In this document: positions 18,596 to 26,851 of the stretch, piece after piece
Layout: every line of letters starts with the position of its first letter
Position numbering within the stretch: position 1 is the first letter of the stretch
Assembly (NCBI RefSeq): GCF_019720895.1
Contig: NZ_JAHKSH010000005.1
Span: forward strand, 335,711 to 399,710
DNA: 64,000 bases
From: Microbacterium salitolerans
Lineage (GTDB): Bacteria > Actinomycetota > Actinomycetes > Actinomycetales > Microbacteriaceae
Direction of reading: 5' to 3'
Made by a program: the position numbers and the translations under genes
Notes under the pieces: generated by a model
Seen by the model: only the letters and a program-made list of their open reading frames with translations
The model's database searches: none
Told to the model about the DNA's origin: nothing

Positions 18596-19918
18596 CTACT
18601 CGGAGGGCCAGCCGGACTCGATCTGCTCGAGAACGCGGTCGAGTTCGGTTCCGCCGACCCAGTCGCGCATGCCCTGCCAGAACGTTCCGGAGCCCACGGC
18701 ACCCGGCATGAGGTCGGATCCGTCGAATCGGAACGTGGTCTCGGGATCCTGCAGGAGCGCCACCGACTCCTCGAGGATCGGGCTGGACGCGAGCGAGGGG
18801 TCGAGTCCCGAGTTCGCGCTGATCACGCCAGTGAGCGCGACGCGCGAGTTGGCCCACTCGGCGCTCGACAGGTACTCCTGCACCTGCACGGTCGCCTCGT
18901 CGTCGTTGAAGGCGCCGACGAGCTCGCCTCCGCCGGTGAGTGCGGTCTCGCCGCCCTCCTCGTACGGGGGCATCATGAAGGCCCACACGTCGCCGTCTTC
19001 GGCGACCTCTGCGCCCGCATCGATGAGGAAGCCCTCGAGGAACGACGCCTGGTGCGAGAGGATGCAGTCGCCCGATGCCAGCGGGATCGCGACGTCACCG
19101 AACGGCGTCGAGTCGATCGAGTTCACGCCGCCGAAGCTCGCGTTGACGTACTGGTCGTCGAGTAGGATCTCGCCCGTGTCTTCGAAGGCGCTCTTGATGG
19201 CGTCGTCGGTGAACGGCACCTCGTTCGCGACCCAGTCGTCGTACGTGTCGGTGCCCTCAGAGCGGAGCACGAGGTCCTCGATCCAGTCGGTCCCCGGCCA
19301 GCCCGTCGCGGCGTCGGATCCGAACCCGACGCACCACGGCGGCTGATCGGTGTCCTCCCGGATCTGCTCGGTGAGGTCGAGCATCCCCTGCCACGATGTC
19401 GGAGTCTCCCAGCCGTTCTCCTCGAACGCGGGAACCGAGTACCAGATCCAGCCCTTGATGTTCGCCATCAGGGGCGCGCCGTAGATCTCGTCCTCGTACG
19501 TGAGGTAGCCGGCCCAGTCCTCGCTCCAGTACTCCTCGACGTTCGAGACGACGCCATCGGAAGCGGGCACGAGGTAGTCGCGTGCCGCGAGATCGGTGAA
19601 CAGCCCCGGCTGCGGGAAGATCGCGAGGTCGGGCGGATTGCCGCCCTGGGCGCGCACGGCGATCTGCGCTTCGAACTCCTGCGAGCCCTCGTAGACGATG
19701 TCGATGCCCGACTCCTCTTCCCAGTCGGCCCACGACTCCTCGAGGAGCTCCGCCTCGGCATCGACGATGGTGCCGTACACCGTGACGCTCTGCTCGCCCT
19801 CGGATCCGCCGCCCTCATCACCGCCGGAGACACCGGGACCGCCCGAGCATCCCGCGAGCGCGAGCGCTGTGGCAGAGAGCGCTCCCATTGAGAGGATCCA
19901 TCGGCTGTGTCGAGTCAT
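18596..19918 (-). CDS. Sugar-binding lipoprotein of an ABC transporter
   Basis: A 440-residue extracellular solute-binding protein of the maltose-type family 1. The signal peptide ends in the lipobox LALAGC, followed by a Gly/Glu-rich linker (SGGDEGGGSEGE) and the binding fold. It is first in the operon SBP-permease-permease-GH13-GH13, which predicts an oligoglucoside ligand. The ATG has a GGGGGC ribosome site. No regulator gene is adjacent. The ligand is inferred from the hydrolase neighbours. Confidence 0.92.
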   Translation of the reverse strand: MTRHSRWILSMGALSATALALAGCSGGPGVSGGDEGGGSEGEQSVTVYGTIVDAEAELLEESWADWEEESGIDIVYEGSQEFEAQIAVRAQGGNPPDLAIFPQPGLFTDLAARDYLVPASDGVVSNVEEYWSEDWAGYLTYEDEIYGAPLMANIKGWIWYSVPAFEENGWETPTSWQGMLDLTEQIREDTDQPPWCVGFGSDAATGWPGTDWIEDLVLRSEGTDTYDDWVANEVPFTDDAIKSAFEDTGEILLDDQYVNASFGGVNSIDSTPFGDVAIPLASGDCILSHQASFLEGFLIDAGAEVAEDGDVWAFMMPPYEEGGETALTGGGELVGAFNDDEATVQVQEYLSSAEWANSRVALTGVISANSGLDPSLASSPILEESVALLQDPETTFRFDGSDLMPGAVGSGTFWQGMRDWVGGTELDRVLEQIESGWPSE

Positions 19919-20036
19919 CGCATTGCCCCCATTGGCTGTTCGTTGACTGTGCAGGACAGACGTCCTGCGGCGAGGTTAGTGACCCTGCGAGGATCCTGGC
20001 AATGGGAACGCCGACATGTGATCGATCGGTAACACG

Positions 20037-20074
20037 ACGAAGCCCCTGGAACCCGAAGGTTCCAGGGGCTTCGT
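20037..20074 (-). terminator. Terminator of rplJ-rplL
   Basis: A perfect 17 bp inverted repeat (ACGAAGCCCCTGGAACC and its complement) encloses CGAA, which reads as a UUCG tetraloop in the minus-strand RNA. It begins 22 bases after the rplL stop. Confidence 0.85.
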
Positions 20075-20095
20075 GCAGAGAAGCGGTGCTCTCGA

Positions 20096-20479
20096 TTACT
20101 TGACGGTAACCGAAGCGCCTGCCTCCTCGAGCTTCGCCTTCGCGTCCTCGGCAGCGTCCTTGGCGACGCCCTCGAGGACAGCCTTGGGCGCACCGTCGAC
20201 GAGACCCTTGGCGTCGCCGAGGCCGAGCGAGGTGAGCTCGCGGACAGCCTTGATGACCTGGATCTTCTTGTCGCCGGCACCCTCGAGGATGACGTCGAAC
20301 TCGGTCTGCTCCTCGGCCTCCTCAGCGGCGGCAGCCGGGGCGCCAGCCACGGCAACAGCGGCCGGGGCGGCAGCGGTGACGTCGAACTTCTCCTCGAACG
20401 CCTTCACGAACTCGCTGAGCTCGATGAGCGTGAGCTCCTCGAACGCGCTGAGCAGCTCTTCGGTGCTGAGCTTCGCCAT
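20096..20479 (-). CDS. rplL: 50S ribosomal protein L7/L12
   Basis: A 127-residue stalk protein of the large subunit that recruits translation GTPases. The N-terminal dimerisation helix ([29 protein letters not shown]), an Ala-rich hinge and the C-terminal domain with [24 protein letters not shown] are all present at normal length. It lies 57 bases downstream of rplJ, so the two are cotranscribed. Ala and Glu codon use is strongly biased, as expected of a highly expressed gene. Confidence 0.98.
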   Translation of the reverse strand: MAKLSTEELLSAFEELTLIELSEFVKAFEEKFDVTAAAPAAVAVAGAPAAAAEEAEEQTEFDVILEGAGDKKIQVIKAVRELTSLGLGDAKGLVDGAPKAVLEGVAKDAAEDAKAKLEEAGASVTVK

Positions 20480-20536
20480 GATGTATCTCCTGTATTGGTG
20501 TGAGTGAGGTAAGTGGGTTCTTGTGAACGTCGGGCG

Positions 20537-21052
20537 TCAGCCCGCGTTCTCCTGCTTCTCGCGCAGCGCTTCGACCGTTCGCACGGTCTTCGACGGCAGC
20601 GCCTGGAAGACGGCGGCAGCCTTCGACATCGAGGCCTTCATCATGCCGGCGACCTTCGACAGGAGAACCTCACGGCTCTCGAGGTCGGCGAGCTTGTTGA
20701 CTTCCTCAGCCGAGAGCGGGGCACCATCGAAGTACCCGCCCTTGATCACGAGAAGAGGGTGTGCCTTGGCGAAGGTGCGCAGACCCTTGGCGACGGCGAC
20801 AGGGTCACCGTGCACGAAGGCGATCGCCGACGGACCCTGCAGGTCGTCGTCGAGACCCTCGATGCCGGCCTTGTCGGCGGCGATCTTGGTCAGCGTGTTC
20901 TTCACCACGGCGTATTCCGCATCCTGACGAATGCTGTTGCGGAGCTCCTTGAGCTCGGCAACCGTCAGGCCGCGGTATTCGGTCAGCAGAACGGCACCGG
21001 AGTTCTCGAACTTGTTCGCGAGCTCGGTGACCGATGCTTCCTTCAGCGCCAT
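20537..21052 (-). CDS. rplJ: 50S ribosomal protein L10
   Basis: A 171-residue protein that anchors L7/L12 to the ribosome and, in most bacteria, represses its own operon by binding its leader RNA. ATG 21052 (MALKEASVTELANKF) is preferred over an upstream in-frame start because the family N-terminus begins here. Conserved features include LLTEYRGLTVAELKELR and the NKLADLESREVLL region. It is the first gene of the rplJL pair, behind a structured leader. The pair lies about 7 kb from rplKA. Confidence 0.97.
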   Translation of the reverse strand: MALKEASVTELANKFENSGAVLLTEYRGLTVAELKELRNSIRQDAEYAVVKNTLTKIAADKAGIEGLDDDLQGPSAIAFVHGDPVAVAKGLRTFAKAHPLLVIKGGYFDGAPLSAEEVNKLADLESREVLLSKVAGMMKASMSKAAAVFQALPSKTVRTVEALREKQENAG

Positions 21053-21160
21053 GGCCACTCCTTGATACGTACGAGGCGCCCCACGGTGGTGAGGTGCCGG
21101 CCCCGGCCGCCTACCCGCACACATGACAAAAGCTCCGGCGCGGGCGCACGGAGCTCAGAA
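21053..21160 (-). promoter_or_regulatory. Structured leader of rplJ with hairpin (L10 leader candidate)
   Basis: On the minus strand AGCTCCG (21155-21149) and CGGAGCT (21137-21131) form a 7 bp stem with an 11-base loop, followed by TTTTGTCATG. This is an attenuator-like element about 80 bases before rplJ. A second GC-rich stretch lies between it and the ATG. L10 usually binds its own leader in bacteria; a specific match to the known fold was not tested. Confidence 0.5.
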
Positions 21161-21356
21161 ATCCTGCAGAACAGGGAAGAGATTCAGTACACCTGCGCGG
21201 GCCCCTGCGTCTGCAGAGCTTCGATCGGATCGCATTCGCACGCGACTCGATGACCGGCGGTCTTCGGCTTCAGCTATCGTACGACACCCCCGCGGCTTCC
21301 GCCAACTCGCTCGGCGGATCCTCAGACGCGACAGAAGGGCCCGTATCGTCGGCGAC

Positions 21357-21839
21357 ATGACAGACGATGCCCCCGCCGCCATCCCCGCACCCAGCCTGCG
21401 CTACTTCGCGACGATCACGGCGCTCGTCGACGAGCCCGTCGAGCTCGGCGACATGCCGGGCGGCGCCCGGCGCATCATTCCGATCCGCGGCGGCGACATC
21501 TCGGGGCCGGGCATCTCGGGCCGCGTCCTGCCCGGCGGCGCCGACTTCCAGATCCTGCGCTCCGCGACCACCACCTCGCTCGAGGCGCGCTACGCGATCG
21601 AGACCGACGACGGCACGCGCATCAGCGTCGAGAACCATGGCATCCGCACCGGCTCCCCCGACGACATCGCCGCTCTCGTCGCGGGCCGTCCCGTCACCCC
21701 CGAACGGATCTACTTCCGGTGCGTTCCGACACTCACGGCGTCGGGCGAGCGGTGGGGCTGGCTGACCGACAGGATCCTCGTGGGATCCGGCGTCCGCCGC
21801 CCGGACAGAGTCGAGCTCGCGGTCTTCGTCGTCGACTGA
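21357..21839 (+). CDS. DUF3237 family protein
   Basis: A 160-residue cytoplasmic protein resembling the DUF3237 family, with RRIIPIRGGDISGPGISGRVLPGGADFQ near residue 40 and a C-terminal VGSGVRRPDRVELAVFVVD. Members are small beta-barrel-like proteins of unknown function, often near esterase or polyketide-like genes. The ATG lies seven bases after a TATCGT box with no ribosome site, so the message may be leaderless. It is divergent from rplJ and followed by a threefold 70-base repeat. Confidence 0.7.
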   Translation: MTDDAPAAIPAPSLRYFATITALVDEPVELGDMPGGARRIIPIRGGDISGPGISGRVLPGGADFQILRSATTTSLEARYAIETDDGTRISVENHGIRTGSPDDIAALVAGRPVTPERIYFRCVPTLTASGERWGWLTDRILVGSGVRRPDRVELAVFVVD

Positions 21840-21851
21840 GCTCTCTCAGCG

Positions 21852-22068
21852 GGCTCGATCCCCGGCGGATGGCGAAGCCGGATCCGCCGAGATGGGAAAA
21901 GAATCGAGTCCCCCTTTTGGTGGCTCGATCCCCGGCGGACGGCGAAGCCGGATCCGCCCAGACAGGACACGAATCGAGTCCCCCTTTTGAGGGCTCGATC
22001 CTCGGCGGACGGCGAAGCCGGATCCGCCCAGACAGGACACGAATCGAGTCCCCCTTTTGGGGGCTCGA
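21852..22068. repeat. Three tandem 70-base hairpin units plus a partial fourth
   Basis: Units start at 21852, 21922 and 21992; a partial copy begins at 22062. Each carries nested inverted repeats: an outer CTCGAT/ATCGAG pair and an inner GGCGGA..GGCGAAGCC..TCCGCC stem, then CCCCCTTTT. Copies 2 and 3 are almost identical and copy 1 is more diverged. It lies between the convergent DUF3237 and YqaJ-like genes, so it can act as a stacked transcription terminator. There are no unique spacers, so this is not CRISPR. Confidence 0.85.
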
Positions 22069-22070
22069 TT

Positions 22071-22757
22071 TCAGTCGGTCAGCGCGAGGGCGCGGTAGGC
22101 GTCGCGCGTCGCCTCACGGAGCATCGCCTGCTCGCGCGGTGAGAGATCGCCCTGCGGGATCGACTGCCCCGTCGTGAGCCGGTAGAGCTCGTCGATGAGC
22201 TCGGTCGCCATGCCGACGAGCTGATCGATCGCCGTATCGTCGCGGTCGATCCACACGAACTTCGGCTCGTCGTGAAGCGGGCGGAAGTCGCGGTGCTCCT
22301 CCCACGCGAACAGGGTGCGCTCGGCGCCGAGCACATGCTGCTGCCACCACACCTGGCGGAGGTAGTGGCGCGGGATGGTGCGCCACGGCTTGTTCGTCGT
22401 CTTGATCTCGGCGAGCACCACGCAGCCGTCTTCCTGCTGCAGGATGCCGTCGGGCGTCGCGAGGTGGCGCTTCTCGATCTCGGCACGGAACAGCACCGTC
22501 GAGGGCAGGATCCCGTGCTCCTTCTCGACCCACGCCGCGATCTCAGGCTCACGGCGACGTCCGTGATCCGTATAGGCGTTGCCCGAGAAGCCGGAGGGGC
22601 GGAGCTTCTGCTTCGCCGCGCGCTGGATCGATGCGGGGGTCGAGAGGTGGGCGACGTCGGTCGCGGTGACGCCCTGCGAGCGGGCCCGCATCCACGCCAC
22701 GCGATCACGCGAATCGGCGACGATCCGGGCTTCGAGTTCTGGCGTGAGCATCCTCAT
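22071..22757 (-). CDS. YqaJ-like nuclease/recombinase domain protein
   Basis: A 228-residue protein resembling the YqaJ family of lambda-exonuclease-like phage recombination nucleases. The PD-(D/E)xK core is visible as PDGIL (D), then VVLAEIKTTNKPW (E and K), with an upstream HGRRREPEIAAWVEKEHGI segment. Start choice is uncertain: ATG 22757 and ATG 22751 are both possible and neither has a good ribosome site. Phage YqaJ usually has a RecT partner; none is here. It is divergent from the MFS gene and has ordinary GC content, so it looks resident. Confidence 0.7.
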   Translation of the reverse strand: MRMLTPELEARIVADSRDRVAWMRARSQGVTATDVAHLSTPASIQRAAKQKLRPSGFSGNAYTDHGRRREPEIAAWVEKEHGILPSTVLFRAEIEKRHLATPDGILQQEDGCVVLAEIKTTNKPWRTIPRHYLRQVWWQQHVLGAERTLFAWEEHRDFRPLHDEPKFVWIDRDDTAIDQLVGMATELIDELYRLTTGQSIPQGDLSPREQAMLREATRDAYRALALTD

Positions 22758-22811
22758 GAGACTAGCCGAGCCGCGCTGAGAGCCCCGGAGCGACGCGAGG
22801 GATCCCTTTGG

Positions 22812-22855
22812 TTGCCAAACATCAACCATCTGTGTATAGTTGACGATCGTCAACT
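22812..22855 (+). promoter_or_regulatory. Promoter and palindromic operator of the MFS-marR operon
   Basis: TTGCCA (22812-22817), a 17-base spacer and TATAGT (22835-22840) form a near-consensus promoter. The perfect 18-base palindrome AGTTGACGATCGTCAACT (22838-22855) overlaps the -10 and start site. MarR proteins bind such palindromes, and a MarR gene ends this operon, so autorepression is likely. Confidence 0.75.
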
Positions 22856-22914
22856 TTTCTGCGCGACAGCGTCGCCGCGCTCCCCTCCCCTCCTCTCTTC
22901 CCGGAAGGATGCGC

Positions 22915-24594
22915 GTGAGCACTCACACCACCACCGTCTCCGCACACATGTCGCGTCGCCAGGTGCTCGAGGCCCTCTCGGGCCTGCTGCTGGCGATGTT
23001 CTGCTCGATGATCTCGATGACAGTCGTCGGAACGTCGCTTCCGATCATCGTCCCCGAGCTCGGCGGATCCCAGACCTCGTACACCTGGGTCGTCACCATG
23101 ACCCTGCTGACGACCGCGATCTCGACCCCCATCTGGGGCAAGCTCGCCGATCTCACGAACCGCAAGGTTCTGATGCTCGTCGCGCTGACGATCTTCGTGC
23201 TCGCGAGCGCGGGTGCAGGTCTGAGCCAGAACGTCGAGATGCTCATCTTCTTCCGCGCGCTGCAGGGCATCGGCGGCGGCGGGCTCCAGGCCCTCAGCCA
23301 GATCCTCATGGCCGACATCATCAGCCCGCGCGAGCGCGGCAAGTACATGGGACTCTTCGCCGGCGTCATGGCGGTCGGCACGGTCGGCGGCCCCCTGCTC
23401 GGCGGCCTCCTCACCGACACGGTCGGCTGGCGGTGGAACTTCTACGTCGGCGTCCCGCTCGGGATCATCGCGTTCGCGGTGATCATGCGCACGCTGCGCA
23501 TCGAACAGCACCGCAAGGGCAAGGTGCGGATCGACTACCTCGGCATCGCGCTGCTGAGCATCTCCGCCGGCTTCCTCCTCGTCTGGATCACGAACGTCTC
23601 CGACTACGGCTGGGCCAGCTGGGAGACGCTCTACATGGTCGGCATCGGCGTCGTCGCGGCGATCGTGTTCGTGCTCGTCGAGATGCGCGTCGCGGAGCCG
23701 CTCATCCCGATGTCGCTCTTCCGCAACCGCACGTTCTCGCTCGCGGTCCTCGCGTCCATCTCGATCGGCGTGTCCATGTTCGGCACGGCCATCTACCTCA
23801 GCCAGTACCTGCAGATCGCACGCGGCTTCGGCCCGACCGAGGCCGGTCTCCTGACGATCCCCATGGCCGTCGGGATGCTCGGATCCTCGACCATCGTCGG
23901 CCAGCTCGTCACACGCACGGGCACTTGGAAGCGCTACCTCGTCACGGGCGCCGTCCTGATGATCGCGGGCACGTCGCTGCTGTCCACCCTGCGCGTCGAC
24001 ACCCCGCTCTGGCTCGTGTGCGTCTACATGTTCCTGCTGGGGGCCGGGACCGGCATGACGATGCAGAACCTCGTGCTCGTCGTGCAGAACTCCGCGAACC
24101 CCGCGCAGATGGGCGTCTCGAGCTCCGGCGTGAACTTCTTCCGCTCGGTCGGGGGCACGGCCGGTGTGGCGATCATGGGGTCCGTCCTCGCGGCGAGCAT
24201 GACGCAGCAGATGACGGATCGTGCGGCGGAGGTCGGCCAGGCGATCGCCTCGCTCGGCGCGAAGGGCCAGGCGGTCGCGAAGCAGCTCGCGGCCGGCTCG
24301 CTCCCGACCACCCGGGACATGCCGCAGCAGATCGCGATGATCATCGAAGAGGTCGCGGCGAACTCGATCTCCCACGCGTTCCTGGTCGGGGTGCCGCTCG
24401 CCGTCCTGAGCCTGATCGCGATCGCGTTCCTGCCGAACGCCTCGCTTCACCGCCAGACGACCGTCGAACGCCTCCGCGAGCAGAACGCGAATGACAGCGG
24501 ATATGCTGATGCGGCCGCCGTCGCGACCGCGTCGACGGGCTCCGTGCCGATCATCACGGACGACGCCCAGGTGACGGAGGAGCGCCGCTCATGA
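22915..24594 (+). CDS. DHA2-family MFS drug efflux transporter
   Basis: A 559-residue protein with about 14 predicted membrane segments, typical of EmrB/QacA-type proton-driven multidrug exporters. Visible motifs include the motif A equivalent GKLADLTNRKVL and motif C-like GPLLGGLLTD. GTG 22915 was chosen because GGAAGGA lies six bases upstream; a more upstream ATG would put the start in the operator. Its stop overlaps the MarR start (ATGA), giving an operon with its likely repressor. Substrates are unknown. Confidence 0.9.
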   Translation: MSTHTTTVSAHMSRRQVLEALSGLLLAMFCSMISMTVVGTSLPIIVPELGGSQTSYTWVVTMTLLTTAISTPIWGKLADLTNRKVLMLVALTIFVLASAGAGLSQNVEMLIFFRALQGIGGGGLQALSQILMADIISPRERGKYMGLFAGVMAVGTVGGPLLGGLLTDTVGWRWNFYVGVPLGIIAFAVIMRTLRIEQHRKGKVRIDYLGIALLSISAGFLLVWITNVSDYGWASWETLYMVGIGVVAAIVFVLVEMRVAEPLIPMSLFRNRTFSLAVLASISIGVSMFGTAIYLSQYLQIARGFGPTEAGLLTIPMAVGMLGSSTIVGQLVTRTGTWKRYLVTGAVLMIAGTSLLSTLRVDTPLWLVCVYMFLLGAGTGMTMQNLVLVVQNSANPAQMGVSSSGVNFFRSVGGTAGVAIMGSVLAASMTQQMTDRAAEVGQAIASLGAKGQAVAKQLAAGSLPTTRDMPQQIAMIIEEVAANSISHAFLVGVPLAVLSLIAIAFLPNASLHRQTTVERLREQNANDSGYADAAAVATASTGSVPIITDDAQVTEERRS

Positions 24595-25052
24595 CGGAGC
24601 CGCAGGGCCACGAGCACGACGCGATCCGTGCGCTCGAGGCCGAGTTCTCGGATCTGCTCGCGCGCTTCCGAACGATCATCCACGACACCGCGGAGCGCGT
24701 GAGCCCCGGCCTGATGCCCGGCTCGTACAAGATCTTCACGCTCATCGACCGTCATGGCCCGCTCACCGCCTCATCCATCGCCGAGATGCTGCGGGTCGAC
24801 AAGGGGCACCTCAGCCGCATGGTGCGCGAACTTGAGTCGCTCGAGCTCGTCGTGCGCACGCCCGATCCCGACGACGGCCGTGCGCACCTGCTCTCGGCGA
24901 CCGATTCGGGGCGAGAGAAGCTCGAGGAGGCGCGCGCCGGTCGCGACAGCTCCCTGGAACTGACGCTGTCGCGCTGGCCGCTGTCGGACATCGAGCGTCT
25001 CACTCAGCTGATCCACGCCCTCACGAACGACGAAGTGCCTCCGGTCGAGTGA
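24591..25052 (+). CDS. MarR family transcriptional regulator
   Basis: A 153-residue dimeric winged-helix repressor with the helix-turn-helix SIAEMLRVDKGHLSRMVRELESL and wing region RTPDPDDGRAHLLSATDSGREKL. It overlaps the exporter gene by four bases and probably binds the 18-base palindrome at 22838-22855. The usual logic is that a toxic ligand releases the repressor and turns on efflux. Its stop codon lies directly next to the stop of the convergent gene at 25053, with no room for a terminator. Confidence 0.9.
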   Translation: MTEPQGHEHDAIRALEAEFSDLLARFRTIIHDTAERVSPGLMPGSYKIFTLIDRHGPLTASSIAEMLRVDKGHLSRMVRELESLELVVRTPDPDDGRAHLLSATDSGREKLEEARAGRDSSLELTLSRWPLSDIERLTQLIHALTNDEVPPVE

Positions 25053-25598
25053 TCAGGCGTCGGGATTCGGGCACTGGATCCCGGTGAGCAGCGGCAGGGT
25101 GACCTGGACGGTCTTCTGCTGCGCCGACTGCCACGGCGCCGTTCCGGGGGTCCACACGGTGCGCACCGTCACGGGGAAGCTCGTTCCGAACAGGTCGGTG
25201 ATGCTTCCGAGGATCTGCTGCAGGACGTTCCCCGTGAATCGCGTCGTGTAGACGCCGTTGGACGGTCCCGAATGCGTCGCCGTCGCGATCGTGCCGTTGA
25301 TGCGCCACTGCGTATTCGCCGCCGTCAGGTTCGGATACGGCCGCCCCGTGCCCGGCCATCGCCACTGCACGGTGAGGAACGGCTGGCCGAGGTTCAGCAG
25401 CGTCGGGCGCTGGCAGCTCGTCGACGCGATGACGGGCGGCTGCAGCACGACCGTCCCCAACTGTGACGAGGCACTGTGCTCGACGTCGGTGAACGCCGCG
25501 TCGGTGGCCTGCGGATCGGCCCCCTCGCCGAACGCGAAGACCAGGGCGGAGACGGACACTGCGGCGACGGCGATGAGACGGCGGACACGCGCTCTCAC
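25053..25598 (-). CDS. Secreted protein of a SipW/TasA-like operon (unknown function)
   Basis: A 181-residue protein with an N-terminal hydrophobic export segment (VRRLIAVAAVSVSALVFAF), then the mature sequence with two cysteines (TSCQRP and IQCPNPDA) near the start and C-terminus. The segment TDAAFTDVEHSASSQLGTV resembles the post-signal region of TasA-type proteins, so it may be an atypical SipW substrate. It starts at GTG 25598, four bases before the upstream stop, with GGAGGTG as ribosome site. It is the last gene of the five-gene operon. Its role, perhaps as a fibre cap or adhesin, is speculative. Confidence 0.65.
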   Translation of the reverse strand: MRARVRRLIAVAAVSVSALVFAFGEGADPQATDAAFTDVEHSASSQLGTVVLQPPVIASTSCQRPTLLNLGQPFLTVQWRWPGTGRPYPNLTAANTQWRINGTIATATHSGPSNGVYTTRFTGNVLQQILGSITDLFGTSFPVTVRTVWTPGTAPWQSAQQKTVQVTLPLLTGIQCPNPDA

Positions 25599-26275
25599 TG
25601 GGCACCTCCCCGCGTGCGGCGGCGCGCCAGGAGCGCCGTGCCGATGCCGCACAGCACGGCGGCGAGGCCGAGCCCGCCCGACCAGGACAGGTCGGCGCCC
25701 GTGACCGCGAGATCGTCCTCGTCGTCATCGGGTGGCGACGCGGGCTCGTCGTCGGGCGGTTCCGACGGGTCGGGCGGCCCGGAATCGATCTCCTCGCCGA
25801 ACCCCTCCGCCACGATCCGGATATCTGTCGAGGCGTTCTGCGGCACGGGATCGGGCGCCTCGACGGTCACGTGCAGGTGCGCGACGCCGCTCGCGGCGGC
25901 GGATACGAGATGCACACGCGAGCCGTCGAGGGGGCCGGGCGCAGCGGGGTGGAGGACGGTCTCCCCCGCGGCGCAGACGCCATCCTGCCACGCGACCTCG
26001 CACCGCGAGACGGCGACCTTCACGGCGAGTTCGCCCCGCCCCTCCAGCAGGACGTCGATCCGGCCCGGTGACGGAGCGTCCGCGCTGACCTCGAGCGTCC
26101 AGCCGATGCGCTCGCCGTTCGCCAGGCTCCCCGCCGCCTCGTGGTCGAGCGTGGAGACGATCCGGAGGTGCTCGCCTTCGATTGTCCGCGACGACGGGTC
26201 GGCGGACGCCGCCACCGGAAGTGCGACGAGCGCCGCCGCGAGCGCCGCTGCGAACATCAGTCGCCGGGCGGTCAC
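25595..26275 (-). CDS. Surface protein with LAVTG sorting signal
   Basis: A 226-residue protein with a signal peptide (ending VAASA), an all-beta-looking body with paired cysteines (SRCEVAWQDGVC), an acidic Pro/Asp spacer (PSEPPDDEPASPPDDDEDD) and a C-terminal LAVTG, hydrophobic segment and RRRTRGG tail. That layout is a sortase substrate of the LAxTG class. GTG 26275 has GGGAGGG and overlaps the SipW stop by four bases. It probably anchors the fibre-like proteins of the operon to peptidoglycan; this is inferred from context. Confidence 0.75.
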   Translation of the reverse strand: MTARRLMFAAALAAALVALPVAASADPSSRTIEGEHLRIVSTLDHEAAGSLANGERIGWTLEVSADAPSPGRIDVLLEGRGELAVKVAVSRCEVAWQDGVCAAGETVLHPAAPGPLDGSRVHLVSAAASGVAHLHVTVEAPDPVPQNASTDIRIVAEGFGEEIDSGPPDPSEPPDDEPASPPDDDEDDLAVTGADLSWSGGLGLAAVLCGIGTALLARRRTRGGAQ

Positions 26276-26835
26276 GGGGCGCCCTCCCTCGCGAGCGGTC
26301 GCGACTTCTCGTCGTCGAGCTTCTCTGCGCGCGGCCAGAACGCCCAGCCAACGAGCACTCCCGCGGCGATCGTGATGCCGCCGAGTACGTACGGATTGCT
26401 GAACCACACGATGATCGGCGCGAGCCCCGGAATCGCGAAGAGCACCGTGCGCACGCCGGTCACGGCGTACGGATGCGGGTCGTCCGACGCGTTCGCGTCC
26501 CCGCGCATCGTGATCACGCGCTCCGCGTCGATGCTCCCCTCCTCGATGCTCGTCACCCGGTGGGTCACGGGGAGCTGCTCATCGCGATCCACCGTGACGA
26601 TGTCGCCGACGTCGATCTCCGCCGCCGGCACGTGCTTCACGATCGCAACGGACCCCGCGGGGATCGTCGGCGCCATGGACCCCGTTCGGAACATCATCAG
26701 CGTGATGTCGAACGCCCACGCGAGCACGACGAGCGCGATGCACACCAGGCCGCCGACCGCCGCGAACCAGAGAAGGACCTCGCCCGCGACCCTCGCGACA
26801 CGGGGCTTCTCGCGTCTCGCATGCTGCATCGTCAT
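26272..26835 (-). CDS. sipW: Signal peptidase I, SipW (ER) type
   Basis: A 187-residue membrane peptidase that cleaves signal peptides. The nucleophile S53 lies in FRTGSMAPTIPAG, directly after a membrane segment. The general base position is a histidine, H92 (PVTHRV), not the usual lysine, which marks the SipW/ER subfamily that processes TasA-like substrates. A second membrane segment lies at the C-terminus. ATG 26835 with CGGAGC was chosen over a GTG five codons upstream. It sits between the two probable substrates (26852, 27474) and the wall-anchored protein. Confidence 0.88.
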   Translation of the reverse strand: MTMQHARREKPRVARVAGEVLLWFAAVGGLVCIALVVLAWAFDITLMMFRTGSMAPTIPAGSVAIVKHVPAAEIDVGDIVTVDRDEQLPVTHRVTSIEEGSIDAERVITMRGDANASDDPHPYAVTGVRTVLFAIPGLAPIIVWFSNPYVLGGITIAAGVLVGWAFWPRAEKLDDEKSRPLAREGAP

Positions 26836-26851
26836 CTCGGCGCTCCGCACG

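Noticed and set aside
21852-22068. CRISPR array
   Set aside because: The units are contiguous at a 70-base period without unique spacers, and no cas genes are near.
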